From Streptomyces nigra (GTDB lineage: Bacteria; Actinomycetota; Actinomycetes; Streptomycetales; Streptomycetaceae), in assembly GCF_003074055.1 (NCBI RefSeq), contig NZ_CP029043.1, positions 3,092,501 to 3,156,500 on the forward strand: 64,000 bases of DNA. The letters run 5' to 3'. The notes under the pieces are model-generated. The model had not been told where the DNA came from and made no database searches. It saw nothing but the letters and a program-made list of their open reading frames with translations. Each line of letters begins with the position of its first letter. The first letter of the stretch is position 1. This document shows positions 32,093-42,287 of this stretch, piece by piece. The position numbers and the translations under genes are program-made.

Positions 32093-32686
32093 ATGACCGC
32101 CGAGCCCGCAGAGCACCGCCGCTGGCCGGTGCCGCCTCCGGACGGCTGGACCGTGGACGACCTGTTCACCCTGCCTGATCTCCCGCCGCACACAGAGCTG
32201 ATCGACGGGAGCCTGATCTTCGTGAGTCCGCAGCGCCGCTTCCACTTCCTGGTGATCGACCTGCTGGTCCAGGGACTGCGCGCCTGCCTGGGCCCGCAGT
32301 TCAGTGTCGAGCGCGAGATGACGGTGGTCCTCGACCGGCGGAACGGCCCCGAACCGGATGTCAGCGTGGTGCGGGCCGATGCGGTGACCGGGCTGGACCA
32401 GACGTGCTTCCACGCCAAGGACGTGCTTCTCGCCGTGGAGGTCGTCTCCCCCGACTCGGAAGCCCGCGACCGCATGTACAAGCCGCACAAGTACGCCGTC
32501 GCCGGGATTCCGAACTTCTGGCGCGTCGAGCAGGACGGCCTCACCGGCCGGCCCGTGGTGCATGTCTACGAACTCGACCTCGCGACGATGTCGTACGTGC
32601 ACCTGGGCCGGCAGAGCGACCGGGTCAAGGTGGACAAGCCGGCTCCCGTCGACATCGATCTGACCACGGTCGGCCCGCGCCCCTGA
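32093..32686 (+). CDS. Uma2-family (DUF820) PD-(D/E)xK fold protein
   Basis: 197 aa from ATG 32093, directly after GGGAGGACTC. Motifs: HTELIDGSLIF, EPDVSVV, VEVVSPDSEARDRMYKPHKYAVAGIPNFWRV, the latter carrying the nuclease-fold E and K (VEVVSP..K..YA). Often multicopy in Streptomyces and cyanobacteria; function is not established. The stop is 4 nt from the ispE stop. Confidence 0.9.
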   Translation: MTAEPAEHRRWPVPPPDGWTVDDLFTLPDLPPHTELIDGSLIFVSPQRRFHFLVIDLLVQGLRACLGPQFSVEREMTVVLDRRNGPEPDVSVVRADAVTGLDQTCFHAKDVLLAVEVVSPDSEARDRMYKPHKYAVAGIPNFWRVEQDGLTGRPVVHVYELDLATMSYVHLGRQSDRVKVDKPAPVDIDLTTVGPRP

Positions 32687-32690
32687 CGCC

Positions 32691-33587
32691 TCAGAGAGCC
32701 GTCACCCCCGGCACCGGCCCCACCGCTGTGCGCACCGTGCGGCAGGCGGGTGCGGATGCCAGGGCCTCGGCGACCTTCTGGGCGCCGGCCGCGTCGCGGA
32801 CGAGGAACGCCGTGGTGGGGCCCGAGCCGGAGACGAGCGCGGTGAGCGCCCCGGCCGCGCGCCCGGCGTCCAGGGTGTCCGCCAGCTCCGGGAAGAGGGA
32901 GAGCGCGGCGGGCTGGAGGTCGTTGGAGACGGCGGCGGCGAGCGCGTCCGGGTCACCCTTCGCGAGGGCGGCGAGCAGCGGCTCGGAGGCGATGGGCTCG
33001 GGGACGCGGGTGCCCTCGGCGAGCCGGTCGAACTCGCGGAAGACGGCGGGCGTCGACAGCCCACGCGTGGCCATCGCGAACACCCAGTGGAAGGTGCCGC
33101 CGACGTCGAGGGGGCGCAGCTTCTCCCCGCGCCCGGTGCCGAGGGCCGCCCCGCCGACCAGGCTGAACGGCACGTCGCTGCCCAGCTCGGCGCAGATGTC
33201 GAGGAGTTCCTCGCGGGTGGCGCCGGTCCCCCACAGGGTGTCGCAGGCGAGCAGGGCCCCCGCGCCGTCCGCGCTGCCGCCCGCCATGCCGCCCGCGACG
33301 GGGATGTCCTTGGCGATGTGCAGATGGACGTCGGGCGTGCGGCCGTACCGCTCGGCGAGGGCGATGGCGGCGCGGGCGGCGAGGTTGGTGCGGTCCAGCG
33401 GGACCTGCGCGGCGTCGGGGCCGTCACAGGTGACGCGCAGCCCGTCCGGCGACGGGATGGCGGTCACCTCGTCGTAGAGGCCGACGGCGAGGAAGACGTT
33501 GGCCAGGTCGTGGAAGCCGTCGGGGCGGGCGGCGCCCACCGCGAGCTGGACGTTGACCTTGGCGGGGACGCGGACGGTGACGCTCAC
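32691..33587 (-). CDS. ispE: 4-diphosphocytidyl-2-C-methyl-D-erythritol kinase
   Basis: 298 aa, GTG start overlapping the ksgA stop by 4 nt (GTGA), hence translationally coupled. GHMP kinase motifs: [12 protein letters not shown] near the N-terminus, the ATP loop [17 protein letters not shown] near 96-112, and C-terminal [12 protein letters not shown]. It phosphorylates CDP-methylerythritol in the MEP isoprenoid pathway. The ksgA-ispE pair is conserved in many actinobacteria. Confidence 0.97.
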   Translation of the reverse strand: MSVTVRVPAKVNVQLAVGAARPDGFHDLANVFLAVGLYDEVTAIPSPDGLRVTCDGPDAAQVPLDRTNLAARAAIALAERYGRTPDVHLHIAKDIPVAGGMAGGSADGAGALLACDTLWGTGATREELLDICAELGSDVPFSLVGGAALGTGRGEKLRPLDVGGTFHWVFAMATRGLSTPAVFREFDRLAEGTRVPEPIASEPLLAALAKGDPDALAAAVSNDLQPAALSLFPELADTLDAGRAAGALTALVSGSGPTTAFLVRDAAGAQKVAEALASAPACRTVRTAVGPVPGVTAL

Positions 33588-34486
33588 TGCTGGCCCTGCT
33601 CCTCATGTCCGGCGCCCTTGTCTCCGGCGTCCTTGTTCTCGGCGATGCGCGCGAACTCCTCGACGGTCAGCGACTCGCCGCGGGCCTGCGGGGAGACGCC
33701 GGCCGCGACCAGGGCGGCCTCGGCGGCGGCCGCGGAACCGGCCCACCCGGCGAGGGCGGCGCGCAGCGTCTTGCGACGCTGGGCGAAGGCGGCGTCGACG
33801 ACGGCGAAGACCTCGCGCCGGGACGCGGTGGTCTTCAGCGGGTCCGTGCGGCGCATCAGCGACACCAGTCCGCTGTCGACGTTCGGCGCGGGCCAGAAGA
33901 CGGTGCGGCCGATGGCGCCGGCCCGCTTGACCTCGGCGTACCAGTTGGCCTTGACCGAGGGGACGCCGTACACCTTGGAGCCGGGGGCGGCGGCGAGGCG
34001 GTCGGCGACCTCGGACTGCACCATCACCAGCGTGCGCTCGATGCTCGGGAAGGTCTCGAGCATGTGCAGCAGCACCGGGACGGCCACGTTGTAGGGGAGG
34101 TTCGCGACGAGCGCCGTCGGGGGCGGTCCCGGCAGCTCGGTGACGTGCATCGCGTCGGAGTGGACCAGCGCGAACCGGTCGGCGCGGTCGGGCATGCGGG
34201 CCGCGACGGTGGCGGGCAGCGCGCCGGCCAGCACGTCGTCGATCTCGACGGCGGTGACCCGGTCGGCGGCCTCCAGCAGGGCGAGCGTGAGGGAACCGAG
34301 CCCCGGGCCGACCTCGACGACCACGTCGTCGGGGCGGACCTCCGCGGTGCGGACGATACGGCGGACGGTGTTCGCGTCGATGACGAAGTTCTGGCCGCGC
34401 TGCTTGGTGGGGCGCACACCGAGGGCGGCCGCCAGTTCACGGATGTCGGCGGGGCCCAGGAGGGCGTCGGGGGTGGGGCTGCTCAC
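33584..34486 (-). CDS. ksgA: 16S rRNA (adenine-1518/1519-N6) dimethyltransferase
   Basis: 300 aa from GTG 34486; no strong ribosome site is visible. SAM motif [29 protein letters not shown] near 60-88, NLPYNVAVP (catalytic NLPY) near 127-135, [12 protein letters not shown]. It dimethylates two adjacent adenines in helix 45 during 30S maturation; loss gives kasugamycin resistance. Length is slightly above the E. coli protein (273). The overlap with ispE means one transcript. Confidence 0.97.
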   Translation of the reverse strand: MSSPTPDALLGPADIRELAAALGVRPTKQRGQNFVIDANTVRRIVRTAEVRPDDVVVEVGPGLGSLTLALLEAADRVTAVEIDDVLAGALPATVAARMPDRADRFALVHSDAMHVTELPGPPPTALVANLPYNVAVPVLLHMLETFPSIERTLVMVQSEVADRLAAAPGSKVYGVPSVKANWYAEVKRAGAIGRTVFWPAPNVDSGLVSLMRRTDPLKTTASRREVFAVVDAAFAQRRKTLRAALAGWAGSAAAAEAALVAAGVSPQARGESLTVEEFARIAENKDAGDKGAGHEEQGQQ

Positions 34487-34847
34487 CCGACCAGGGTACG
34501 GGGCTCCGTAGGGCCTGATCGCCGCAGCCGGTCCGGCGGCCCGCACCGCCCGCCACGGCCGGGGTCGGCGGGGCCGCCCGACTGCCACCGCCGGGCCAGC
34601 GCGTCCGACCCGGTCGCCACAGCCGGGGCCGAGGGGTCCGGGCCCTTCGCCACAGCGGGACCGGGGGGGGCGGCCCGACCGCCGCAGCCGGTCCGCCGCG
34701 TCCGGCCCGGTCGCCACAGCCGGGGCCGACGGGTCCGGGCCGGTCACCGCAACCGGGACCGGGGGTCCGGGCCGGGCGCCGCAGCGGGTCCGCCGCGGCC
34801 GGGCCGGGCGCCGCGGCCGGGCCGGTGGCCCGTGCCCGGCGCGGGTC
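34487..34847. repeat. GC-rich degenerate tandem repeat
   Basis: 361 nt between rpfB and ksgA without a supported gene. It consists of variants of a roughly 44-nt unit; 34601-34644 and 34698-34741 match except for two positions (both containing GTCGCCACAGCCGGGGCCGA-like core). Slipped or repeated units, high GC, probable expansion-prone spacer. Confidence 0.75.
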
Positions 34848-36224
34848 TCATCCGTGCAGGCGCTGCCCGCAGTGCGGCCATGGGCTGGTGCCCTGGCGGA
34901 CGTACAGCTTTTTGGCGCGCATGGTCTGCTCGGCGGGCGGCGCGTCCTGGGGGCGGCCCCGGCCGCCGAGGCGCTGCCAGGTCTCGGTGTCGAACTGGTA
35001 CAGCCCGCCGTAGGTCCCCGAGGAGTCGACCGCGTCGGGGCGGCCGCCGGACTCGCAGGCCGCGAGCCCCTCCCAGTTCAGCCGGCCCGTCGAGTCCGTG
35101 GAGACGGGCAGCGGCTTGGTGCCGACCTTGACGATCTGCGTCTCCGGCCGGCGGATCACCTCCGTGCCGGTGCGGCGCGGCTTCTGCCGTACGCCGTTGA
35201 CGGTGCGGGTGGTGTAGGTGATGCGGCGCAGGCCCGGCCGGCCCGGGCGCTCGACGACCTCCGTGCCCCGGAACACCGCGGGGTCCTCGACCCGGCGTAC
35301 GTCGAAGGGGATCACCTCGTCACGGATCTCCCGGCCGCCGGTGATCCGCAGCACGGTCACCGCCTGCCCGTCGCGCGGGAAGTCCTCGGCCCGCGCCGAG
35401 GTGGTGTCGTCGCCGCGCAGGGTGATGCCGGCCTGCTCGACGACCTCGGCGACGGTCGCGGCGTTGGTGCGGACGGTGCGGGCGCGGCCGTCCGCGAGGA
35501 CCGTCACCGCGCGTTCGGTGCGCACGTCCAGCGTGAGCCCCTCCCGTCCGATGCGCTTCGAGCGCGGCACCGACACATACGCGCCCTCGGTGCGCACACC
35601 GAGCTTCCGCAGCGCCGCCTCGACGGTGTGCGCGGTCGTCCACACCTCGCGCGGGCGGCCGTCGAGGGTGAGCCGCAGGGGCCGCCCGTGGCGCACCACG
35701 ACCTCGTCGCCGCTCTCCAGCGCCGAGCCCGCCGGCGGATCCACCACATCGTGGGCGCCGACCTCGACGCCCTGGTCGTCGAGGAGGTCGCCCACGTCGT
35801 CGGCGAACGTGTGCAGGGTGCGCGGGGCGCCGTCGACGGTCAGCTCGACAGCCTTGTCGTTGGCGACGAAGGCGCTGGTGCCGCCCGCCAGGAACGCGAC
35901 GACCAGGGCCTGCGGGACCAGCCGGCGCATGGGCCCCTCGACCCGCTCGACGGTCCGGCCGCGACGGCGGTGCGCGGCCCGCCGCCCGGTCCGGTGGTCC
36001 GCGCCGGGCGCGTACGCCCCTTCGGCCACCTCGTACGCCGGGCGGTAGGTGTCCGCGTACGCCTCAGGACCGCCGTACCCGCTCTCGTGACGGTCCGTGT
36101 ACGGCTCGAAGGCGGCCGGCGTGCCGTACGCGACCGTGGGAGCGGTGTACGGGTCGAAGCCGCCGTACCCCGGGGGGTACGGGGACGGGCTCGGTCCATA
36201 CGTCTCGAACTGCGCGTTGCTCAC
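34848..36224 (-). CDS. rpfB: Resuscitation-promoting factor RpfB-like
   Basis: 458 aa from GTG 36224 (TGGAG 7 nt upstream; earlier GTGs add only Val). A Tyr/Pro/Gly-rich cytoplasmic N-terminus (about 1-85), a membrane anchor around 100-120 ([21 protein letters not shown]), three DUF348 repeats ([30 protein letters not shown]...; [14 protein letters not shown]...; [25 protein letters not shown]...), a G5 domain ([12 protein letters not shown]...) and a C-terminal Rpf transglycosylase fold: [38 protein letters not shown]. It cleaves cell-wall glycan to allow spores or dormant cells to grow. Confidence 0.95.
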   Translation of the reverse strand: MSNAQFETYGPSPSPYPPGYGGFDPYTAPTVAYGTPAAFEPYTDRHESGYGGPEAYADTYRPAYEVAEGAYAPGADHRTGRRAAHRRRGRTVERVEGPMRRLVPQALVVAFLAGGTSAFVANDKAVELTVDGAPRTLHTFADDVGDLLDDQGVEVGAHDVVDPPAGSALESGDEVVVRHGRPLRLTLDGRPREVWTTAHTVEAALRKLGVRTEGAYVSVPRSKRIGREGLTLDVRTERAVTVLADGRARTVRTNAATVAEVVEQAGITLRGDDTTSARAEDFPRDGQAVTVLRITGGREIRDEVIPFDVRRVEDPAVFRGTEVVERPGRPGLRRITYTTRTVNGVRQKPRRTGTEVIRRPETQIVKVGTKPLPVSTDSTGRLNWEGLAACESGGRPDAVDSSGTYGGLYQFDTETWQRLGGRGRPQDAPPAEQTMRAKKLYVRQGTSPWPHCGQRLHG

Positions 36225-36357
36225 GACGACGCTCCAGCGGAGGGGTCCGTTCAGGGCCACCAGAACCTAGCGGAGCGCCGGGCGGTCACCAAGGCGACGC
36301 GGCTACGCACCGTAATTTTTACGGGCGTTGGGAGCCGGGAGGGCCGTCGGCGGGGTG

Positions 36358-37245
36358 TCAGCGCGGGTAGGAGAAGGCGCGTGCCGTGTTCGATCCCAGG
36401 GCCGCGGCCAGCGTGTCCTCGTCGATGCCGCGCACCTCGGCCATGGCCCGCACCGTGATCGGAACGAGATACGGGGCGTTGGGCCGTCCGCGGTACGGGG
36501 CCGGGGTGAGGAAGGGCGCGTCGGTCTCCACGAGGAGCAGTTCCAGCGGGGCGACGGCGACCGCGTCCCGCAGGTTCTGGGCGTTCTTGAAGGTGACGTT
36601 CCCGGCAAAGGACATGAAGTATCCGGCGCGGGCGCAGATCTCCGCCATCTCGGCGTCGCCGGAGTAGCAGTGGAAGACGGTCCGCTCGGGGGCGCCCTCC
36701 TCCTTCAGCACGCGCAGGACGTCGGCGTGGGCGTCGCGGTCGTGGATGACGAGGGCCTTGCCGTGCCGCTTGGCGATCTCGATGTGGGCGCGGAAGGACG
36801 CCTCCTGCGCCTCCATGCCCTCGGGCCCGGTGCGGAAGTAGTCCAGTCCCGTCTCGCCGACGCCCTTCACCTGCGGCAGCGCGGCGAGCCGGTCGATCTC
36901 GGCGAGGGCCTCGTCGAGCGCCGCCGCGCCCCCGGGCTCGCGCGCCCCCTGCCGGGACCAGCCGTCGGGGTCGCCGTGCACGATGCGAGGCGCCTCGTTG
37001 GGGTGCAGGGCGACGGCCGCGTGGACGGCGTCGTACGCCGCCGCCGTCTCGGCCGCCCACCGCGAGCCGCGCACGTCGCAGCCGACCTGCACGACGGTGG
37101 TCACCCCGACGGAGGCCGCCTTCGCCAGGGCGTCCTCCACGCTGCCCGACTGCATGTCGAGATGGGTGTGCGAGTCGGCGACCGGCACCCGCAGGGGTTC
37201 CGGGGCGGGCGGAGCGGCGTGCTTGTCGGCGGCGTTCGAAGGCAT
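36358..37245 (-). CDS. TatD-family metal-dependent hydrolase
   Basis: 295 aa, ATG start. TIM-barrel amidohydrolase: VADSHTHLD (metal His), GCDVRGSRW, HPNEAPR, GVGETGLDYFR (metal Glu), ALVIHDRDAHADVL, VFHCYSG, LLLVETDAPFLTP (final Asp). TatD proteins act as 3'-5' DNA exonucleases or D-aminoacyl hydrolases in different bacteria; a DNase role is the usual label. The rpfB gene follows downstream across a 133-nt gap, a common actinobacterial arrangement. Confidence 0.95.
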   Translation of the reverse strand: MPSNAADKHAAPPAPEPLRVPVADSHTHLDMQSGSVEDALAKAASVGVTTVVQVGCDVRGSRWAAETAAAYDAVHAAVALHPNEAPRIVHGDPDGWSRQGAREPGGAAALDEALAEIDRLAALPQVKGVGETGLDYFRTGPEGMEAQEASFRAHIEIAKRHGKALVIHDRDAHADVLRVLKEEGAPERTVFHCYSGDAEMAEICARAGYFMSFAGNVTFKNAQNLRDAVAVAPLELLLVETDAPFLTPAPYRGRPNAPYLVPITVRAMAEVRGIDEDTLAAALGSNTARAFSYPR

Positions 37246-37292
37246 GTCCCGATCCTACGGAAGGGGCCTGCCGGGCCGGCCGGGCGGCGGGG

Positions 37293-37682
37293 TCAGCCGG
37301 CCTTGCGGTGGAAGACGTGCAGGAGGTCGGAGAGGTGCCGGTGATGCGGCGCCTCACCGGGCTGTGCGGGCACCACCGGGGCCGGGGCGGGGGCGGGCCG
37401 GTGCAGGGAGTTCTGCACGGAGGCCACTTGCCCGGCGCGCATGATGCGCACCACATGCCCGTCGCAGTTGCGGCAGACGGGCCGGCTCAGCGGCGACGGC
37501 ACGACCCGGCCGTCGGCCACGTACCGGACGGACTCCCGACCGTCCGCGTCCCGCTCGTGCTCGATCGCGTACGACTGCTCCCAGCCGTGCCCGCAGCGCA
37601 TGCACGCGAACGAGTACGACTCGTGGACGGCGGCGGTGGCAGCACCGGGAAGGCCCGGTATCCGCTGTGCGCTCTCACTCAT
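37293..37682 (-). CDS. Zinc-ribbon-like small protein
   Basis: 129 aa from ATG 37682 after AGGAG. Two CxxC pairs, CMRCGHGW near 26-33 and CRNCDGH near 68-74, would bind one zinc; between them YAIEHERDADGRESVRYVADGRVVPSPLSRPV. A Pro-rich tail leads to HHRHLSDLLHVFHRK. No named family recognised; a nucleic-acid or protein interaction role is plausible. Confidence 0.82.
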   Translation of the reverse strand: MSESAQRIPGLPGAATAAVHESYSFACMRCGHGWEQSYAIEHERDADGRESVRYVADGRVVPSPLSRPVCRNCDGHVVRIMRAGQVASVQNSLHRPAPAPAPVVPAQPGEAPHHRHLSDLLHVFHRKAG

Positions 37683-37873
37683 GCCGGCTCCTGTGGTCCG
37701 CAGGGCTGGGACGATCGACGCCCCACGACCAGTGGACTCCCGGCCGGACATGAACGCACGGCATCTGTCCACTGTTGGCGGCGAATTGGCCGTTCCTTGC
37801 CGAAAGGCCCGAGTCGCTTTACCCCGGCATGGGGCGCCCGCGCCCAGCGGTGTACGCCCTGCTCACACCACCT

Positions 37874-38722
37874 TCACGCGCCCGCGTTCTTCGCCGCCAC
37901 GACGGCGTCGAACACCTCCCGCTTGGGCACGCCCGCCTCGGCCGCGACCGCCGCGATCGCCTCCTTGCGCCGCTCGCCCGCCTCCTCGCGGATGCGGACC
38001 CGGCGCACGAGCTCGGCCGCGTCGATCTCCTCGCCGCCCTTGTCCGGCGCACCCTCGACGACGACGGTGATCTCGCCGCGCACACCCTCGGCGGCCCAGG
38101 CCGCCAGCTCCCCGAGGCCGCCGCGCTTGACCTCCTCGTACGTCTTCGTCAGCTCCCGGCACACGGCGGCCCGCCGCTCGGGCCCGAACACCTCGGCCAT
38201 CGCGGCGAGGGTGTCGTCGAGCCGGTGCGGGGCCTCGAAGTACACGAGCGTGCGCCGCTCCCCGGCGACCTCCTTCAGCCGCGACAGCCGCTCCCCCGCC
38301 TTGCGCGGCAGGAACCCCTCGAAGCAGAACCGGTCCACGGGCAGCCCGGACAGGGCCAGCGCGGTCAGCACGGCGGACGGGCCGGGCACGGCGGTGACCC
38401 GGATGTCCTTCTCCACCGCCGCCGCGACCAGCCGGTACCCCGGGTCCGACACGGACGGCATCCCCGCGTCGGTGACCAGCAGCACCCGCGAGCCCTCCAG
38501 CAGCGCCTCGACCAGTTCGGGGGTGCGCGCCGACTCGTTGCCCTCGAAGTACGACACGACCCGGCCGGACGGCTGCACGCCCAGCGCCTGGGTGAGGCGC
38601 TTCAGCCGCCGGGTGTCCTCGGCGGCGACCACGTCCGCGCCGGCCAGTTCCTCCGCGAGCCGGGGCGGGGCGTCCTGGACGTCGCCGATGGGGGTGCCTG
38701 CCAGTACAAGGGTTCCTGTCAC
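37874..38722 (-). CDS. rsmI: 16S rRNA (cytidine-1402-2'-O)-methyltransferase
   Basis: 282 aa from GTG 38722. Tetrapyrrole-methylase fold: LVLAGTPIGDVQDAPPR, VVAAEDTRR, VSYFEGNE, VLLVTDAGMPSVSDPG, VPGPSAVLTALALSGLPVDRFCFEGFLPRK, all RsmI signatures. It methylates the 2'-OH of C1402 in the decoding centre. Divergent from the O-mannosyltransferase gene with 62 nt between starts. The weak ribosome site is GGAAAC. Confidence 0.96.
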   Translation of the reverse strand: MTGTLVLAGTPIGDVQDAPPRLAEELAGADVVAAEDTRRLKRLTQALGVQPSGRVVSYFEGNESARTPELVEALLEGSRVLLVTDAGMPSVSDPGYRLVAAAVEKDIRVTAVPGPSAVLTALALSGLPVDRFCFEGFLPRKAGERLSRLKEVAGERRTLVYFEAPHRLDDTLAAMAEVFGPERRAAVCRELTKTYEEVKRGGLGELAAWAAEGVRGEITVVVEGAPDKGGEEIDAAELVRRVRIREEAGERRKEAIAAVAAEAGVPKREVFDAVVAAKNAGA

Positions 38723-38772
38723 GTTTCCAGTCTCGCAGGGCGCATCCGCGCGACTGTCACAGACGTGTTCCC

Positions 38773-38778
38773 TACGAT
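38773..38778 (+). promoter_or_regulatory. Leaderless -10 box of the O-mannosyltransferase gene
   Basis: TACGAT fits the TANNNT -10 consensus and ends 6 nt before the GTG start at 38785; no Shine-Dalgarno sequence is present between. Confidence 0.6.
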
Positions 38779-38784
38779 GGCGCG

Positions 38785-40527
38785 GTGACCAGTACCGCGT
38801 CCTCCACGGACACCCGGCAGGGCCAGGCATCGCACGAGCAGCGGCCGTCGTGGCAGCAGCGGCTGCGCCGATTCGGCTACTCCGCCGCGCCCCGCGGCGA
38901 CGTACGCGACCAACTCGTGCCGCCGTACGTGAAGCCCAGCCCGCGGATGTGGCAGTTCCTCGGCGCCTCGGGTCCGCTCGCCGACCGGATCACACGCTGG
39001 TCCGGCTGGGGCGGCCCGCTGCTGGTGACGCTGCTTGCGGGCGTGCTGCGCTTCTGGCACCTGGGCAGCCCGAAGGCGGTGATATTCGACGAGACGTACT
39101 ACGCCAAGGACGCCTGGGCGCTGATCCACCGCGGTTTCGAGGTCAGCTGGGACAAGAACGCCAACAAGTCCGTCCTGGAGCTGGCCGACAAGGTGCCGAT
39201 CCCGACGGAGGCGGCGTACGTCGTGCACCCGCCGGTGGGCAAGTACGTCATCGGGCTCGGCGAGCTGATGTTCGGGTTCAACCCCTTCGGCTGGCGCTTC
39301 ATGACGGCGCTGCTCGGCACGCTGTCGGTGCTGATGCTGTGCCGCATCGGCCGGCGGATCTTCCGCTCCACGTTCCTCGGCTGTGTCGCGGGCGCGCTCA
39401 TGGCCGTGGACGGGCTGGCCTTCGTGATGGCCCGCACCTCGCTGCTGGACGGGGTGCTGATGTTCTTCGTGCTGGCGGCCTTCGGGTGTCTGGTCATCGA
39501 CCGGGACCGGGCGCGCGCGAAGCTGGCGGCCGCGCTGCCGGTGGACGCCGACGGGCGGGCCCGCCCGGACGCGCACATCGCCGAGACCCTGCGCCTCGGG
39601 CTGCGCCCCTACCGCTGGCTGGCGGGCCTGATGCTGGGCCTGGCCATCGGCACCAAGTGGAACGGCCTGTACTTCCTGGCCGCGTTCGGCCTGATGACCG
39701 TGGCGTGGGACATCGGCGCCCGCCGGGTCGCCGGCGCCGGCCGCCCCTACTGGGCCGTGGCCCGCCACGACCTGGGCCTGGCCTTCCTGGCGACGGTCCC
39801 GGTGGCGGTCGTCACCTACTTCGCGTCCTGGACCGGCTGGATCCTCTCCCCCACGAACGGCAAGGGCGGCTACTACCGCGACTGGGCGACCGCCAACGGC
39901 CGCACCAGCGACTGGTCCTGGCTGTTCCCCGACTGGTGGCTGTCCCTGTGGCACTACGAGAACCAGGTGTACGACTTCCACGTCGGCCTGTCCTCGCCGC
40001 ACACCTACCAATCCAACCCGTGGAGCTGGATCGTCGACGGCCGCCCCGTCTCCTTCTTCTACGAGTCCCCGCTGCCCGGCAGGGACGGCTGCCCCTCCGA
40101 CGCGGGCGGCAAGTGCGCCCGCGAGGTCCTGGCGATCGGCACCCCGGTCCTGTGGTGGGCGGCGGCCGCGGCCGTGCTGTACGTCCTGTGGCGCTGGCTG
40201 CTGCGCCGCGACTGGCGGGCCGGCGCCATCGCCTGCGGCGTCGCGGCCGGGTACCTCCCCTGGTTCCTCTACCAGGAACGCACCATCTTCTTCTTCTACG
40301 CCATCGTCTTCCTCCCCTTCCTCTGCCTGGCCGTGGCGATGCTCCTGGGCGCGATCATCGGCCCACCCCGCTCCGGCGCCACCCGCCGGGTGATCGGCGC
40401 GACGGCCGCGGGCGTCCTGGTCCTCCTGATCGCCTGGAACTTCATCTACTTCTGGCCCCTGCACACGGGCACGTCGATCCCGATCGACGAGTGGCGGTCG
40501 CGGATGTGGCTGGATACGTGGGTGTAG
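38785..40527 (+). CDS. pmt: Dolichyl-phosphate-mannose-type protein O-mannosyltransferase
   Basis: 580 aa, 11-12 membrane segments. GT-39/PMT motifs: catalytic Asp-Glu in KAVIFDETYYAKDAWAL, VHPPVGKYVIGLGE, GFNPFGWRFM, and the extracytoplasmic loop with SSPHTYQSNPWSWIVDGRPVSF. It transfers mannose from polyprenyl-phosphate-mannose to secreted proteins during Sec export. In Streptomyces it is required for glycosylation of PstS and for phage infection. Start GTG 38785 follows a TACGAT -10 box by 6 nt, so the message is probably leaderless. Confidence 0.95.
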   Translation: MTSTASSTDTRQGQASHEQRPSWQQRLRRFGYSAAPRGDVRDQLVPPYVKPSPRMWQFLGASGPLADRITRWSGWGGPLLVTLLAGVLRFWHLGSPKAVIFDETYYAKDAWALIHRGFEVSWDKNANKSVLELADKVPIPTEAAYVVHPPVGKYVIGLGELMFGFNPFGWRFMTALLGTLSVLMLCRIGRRIFRSTFLGCVAGALMAVDGLAFVMARTSLLDGVLMFFVLAAFGCLVIDRDRARAKLAAALPVDADGRARPDAHIAETLRLGLRPYRWLAGLMLGLAIGTKWNGLYFLAAFGLMTVAWDIGARRVAGAGRPYWAVARHDLGLAFLATVPVAVVTYFASWTGWILSPTNGKGGYYRDWATANGRTSDWSWLFPDWWLSLWHYENQVYDFHVGLSSPHTYQSNPWSWIVDGRPVSFFYESPLPGRDGCPSDAGGKCAREVLAIGTPVLWWAAAAAVLYVLWRWLLRRDWRAGAIACGVAAGYLPWFLYQERTIFFFYAIVFLPFLCLAVAMLLGAIIGPPRSGATRRVIGATAAGVLVLLIAWNFIYFWPLHTGTSIPIDEWRSRMWLDTWV

Positions 40528-40655
40528 GCGGGCCCGCCCGGAGGGCCTGACGATCGGACACATGTGCGGGCCTCCTCGGTCACAAAAGGAAACTCTCCTC
40601 ACAGTTCTCCCCCACGCCACTTACAGTGCCGGGGGACGAAAACGGGGAGGGGATC

Positions 40656-42287
40656 ATGGCCAAGGGGGTCAAGGTCGCGGTCGTCGGCGGGGTGTTCGCC
40701 CTGATGGTGGGCGGGGCCGGGTACGGCGCGTACAACATCGTGTCGGCGTTGGACGGGGGCGGGGCCACCGGCGCCGGGGGGTCGGCACGGTCCGGGCCGC
40801 CGGACGCGGACGAGGTGGCGGAGACCACCGAGGCGTTCTTCGAGGCGTGGGAGAAGGGCAAGGTCGAGCAGGCCGCCGCCCGGACCAACAACGACGCGGC
40901 CGCCGGTGTGCTGTTCAACGCCTACACCAAGGCCGCGCACATCAGTGATGTGAAGATCAGGGCGGGGAAGGCGACGGGTACCACCGTGCCGTTCGGTGTC
41001 GACGCCACGGTGTCCTACGGCGGGAAGTCCAAGCCGTTGCGGTACGAGAGCCGGCTCACCGTGGTGCGGGGGGTCAGTACGGGGCGGGCGCTTGTCGACT
41101 GGCAGCCGGCCGTCATCCATCCGGAGCTGCGCAAGGGCGACACCCTGGTCACCGGCGAGGCCGAGAACCCGCCCATCGAGGCAGTCGACCGGAACGGCAC
41201 CGTGCTGACGAAGGAGAAGTACCCCTCGCTCGGGCCGGTCCTGGACACCCTGCGGTCGAGGTACGGCGACAAGGCGGGCGGTGAGCCCGGCGTGGAGCTG
41301 TCGATCCGGCACACCGCCACCGAGGCCCCGGACACCTCGCTGCTGACCCTCTCCAAGGGCAGACCCGGCAAGCTGCGCACCACGCTCAGCGCGGGCGTGC
41401 AGGCCGCCGCCGAGAAGGCCGTCGAGAAGTACGGGCAGTCCTCCGTCGTCGCCCTCCAGCCCAGCAGCGGTGAGATCCTCGCCGTCGCCAACCACCGTGA
41501 GGACGCCTTCAACGCGGCCTTCGAGGGGCAGGTCGCCCCCGGCTCCACGATGAAGGTGCTCACCTCGGCCATGCTCATCGACAACGGCCTCGCGACGATG
41601 AACGGTCCGGCGCCCTGCCCGGACACCGCGGTCTGGCAGAGCCAGACCTTCAAGAACCTGAAGGGCATGAAGCCCGACGAGGGGACCGGCGCCACCCTTT
41701 CGGCCGCGTTCACCCGGTCCTGCAACACCGCCTTCATCAAGCTGGTCGGCCGCGACGGCGTCACCGACGCCTCCCTGACCGCGGAGGCCGAGCAGCGGTT
41801 CGGGATCGGCCGCGACTGGCGGACCGGCATCAGCTCGTTCGACGGCAGCGTCCCCGCCTCCGCGGGGCCGGACCGCGCGGCCAACGCGATCGGGCAGGGC
41901 ACGGTCCAGATGAACCCGCTGACCATGGCGTCCGTGACGGCGACCGCGATCACCGGCTCGTTCCGGCAGCCGTATCTGGTGCCGCGCGCGCTCGACGACC
42001 GGGAGTTCGCGACCGCGGCGGGGCTGCGCCCGGGCACCGCGAACCAGATCCGGCAGATGATGCGGCTGACCGCGACGCAGGGCACCGGCGCGGCGGCCAT
42101 GCGCGGGCTCAGCGGTGACATCGGCGCGAAGACCGGTTCGGCGGAGGTCGACGGGGAAGCCACCTCGGACAGCTGGTTCGTCGGGTACCGCGGTGACGTG
42201 GCCGCGTCCGCACTGGTCCAGCAGGGCGGGCACGGCGGCGACGCGGCCGGTCCGATTGTCGCAGCCGTGCTACGAGCGGCCGGCTGA
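40656..42287 (+). CDS. Penicillin-binding protein, class B-like (copy 1)
   Basis: 543 aa from ATG 40656 after GGGGAGGGG. Membrane anchor at 5-25, then an NTF2/MecA-N-like domain (ETTEAFFEAWEKGKVEQAAARTNNDAAA...) and a transpeptidase domain with the three motifs: S-T-M-K in APGSTMKV (SxxK), SCN in TRSCNTAFIK, and KTG in GAKTGSAEVDG. It cross-links peptidoglycan. Two paralogues stand in tandem; the MecA-N domain is also found in beta-lactam-insensitive PBPs, but resistance cannot be inferred. Confidence 0.95.
   Translation: MAKGVKVAVVGGVFALMVGGAGYGAYNIVSALDGGGATGAGGSARSGPPDADEVAETTEAFFEAWEKGKVEQAAARTNNDAAAGVLFNAYTKAAHISDVKIRAGKATGTTVPFGVDATVSYGGKSKPLRYESRLTVVRGVSTGRALVDWQPAVIHPELRKGDTLVTGEAENPPIEAVDRNGTVLTKEKYPSLGPVLDTLRSRYGDKAGGEPGVELSIRHTATEAPDTSLLTLSKGRPGKLRTTLSAGVQAAAEKAVEKYGQSSVVALQPSSGEILAVANHREDAFNAAFEGQVAPGSTMKVLTSAMLIDNGLATMNGPAPCPDTAVWQSQTFKNLKGMKPDEGTGATLSAAFTRSCNTAFIKLVGRDGVTDASLTAEAEQRFGIGRDWRTGISSFDGSVPASAGPDRAANAIGQGTVQMNPLTMASVTATAITGSFRQPYLVPRALDDREFATAAGLRPGTANQIRQMMRLTATQGTGAAAMRGLSGDIGAKTGSAEVDGEATSDSWFVGYRGDVAASALVQQGGHGGDAAGPIVAAVLRAAG

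Noticed and set aside
34487..34847. N-terminal extension of ksgA
   Set aside because: The extension is made from the intergenic repeat and has no start signal.
36225..36357. ydaO/c-di-AMP riboswitch upstream of rpfB
   Set aside because: No such motif seen; the riboswitch is associated with other rpf genes.
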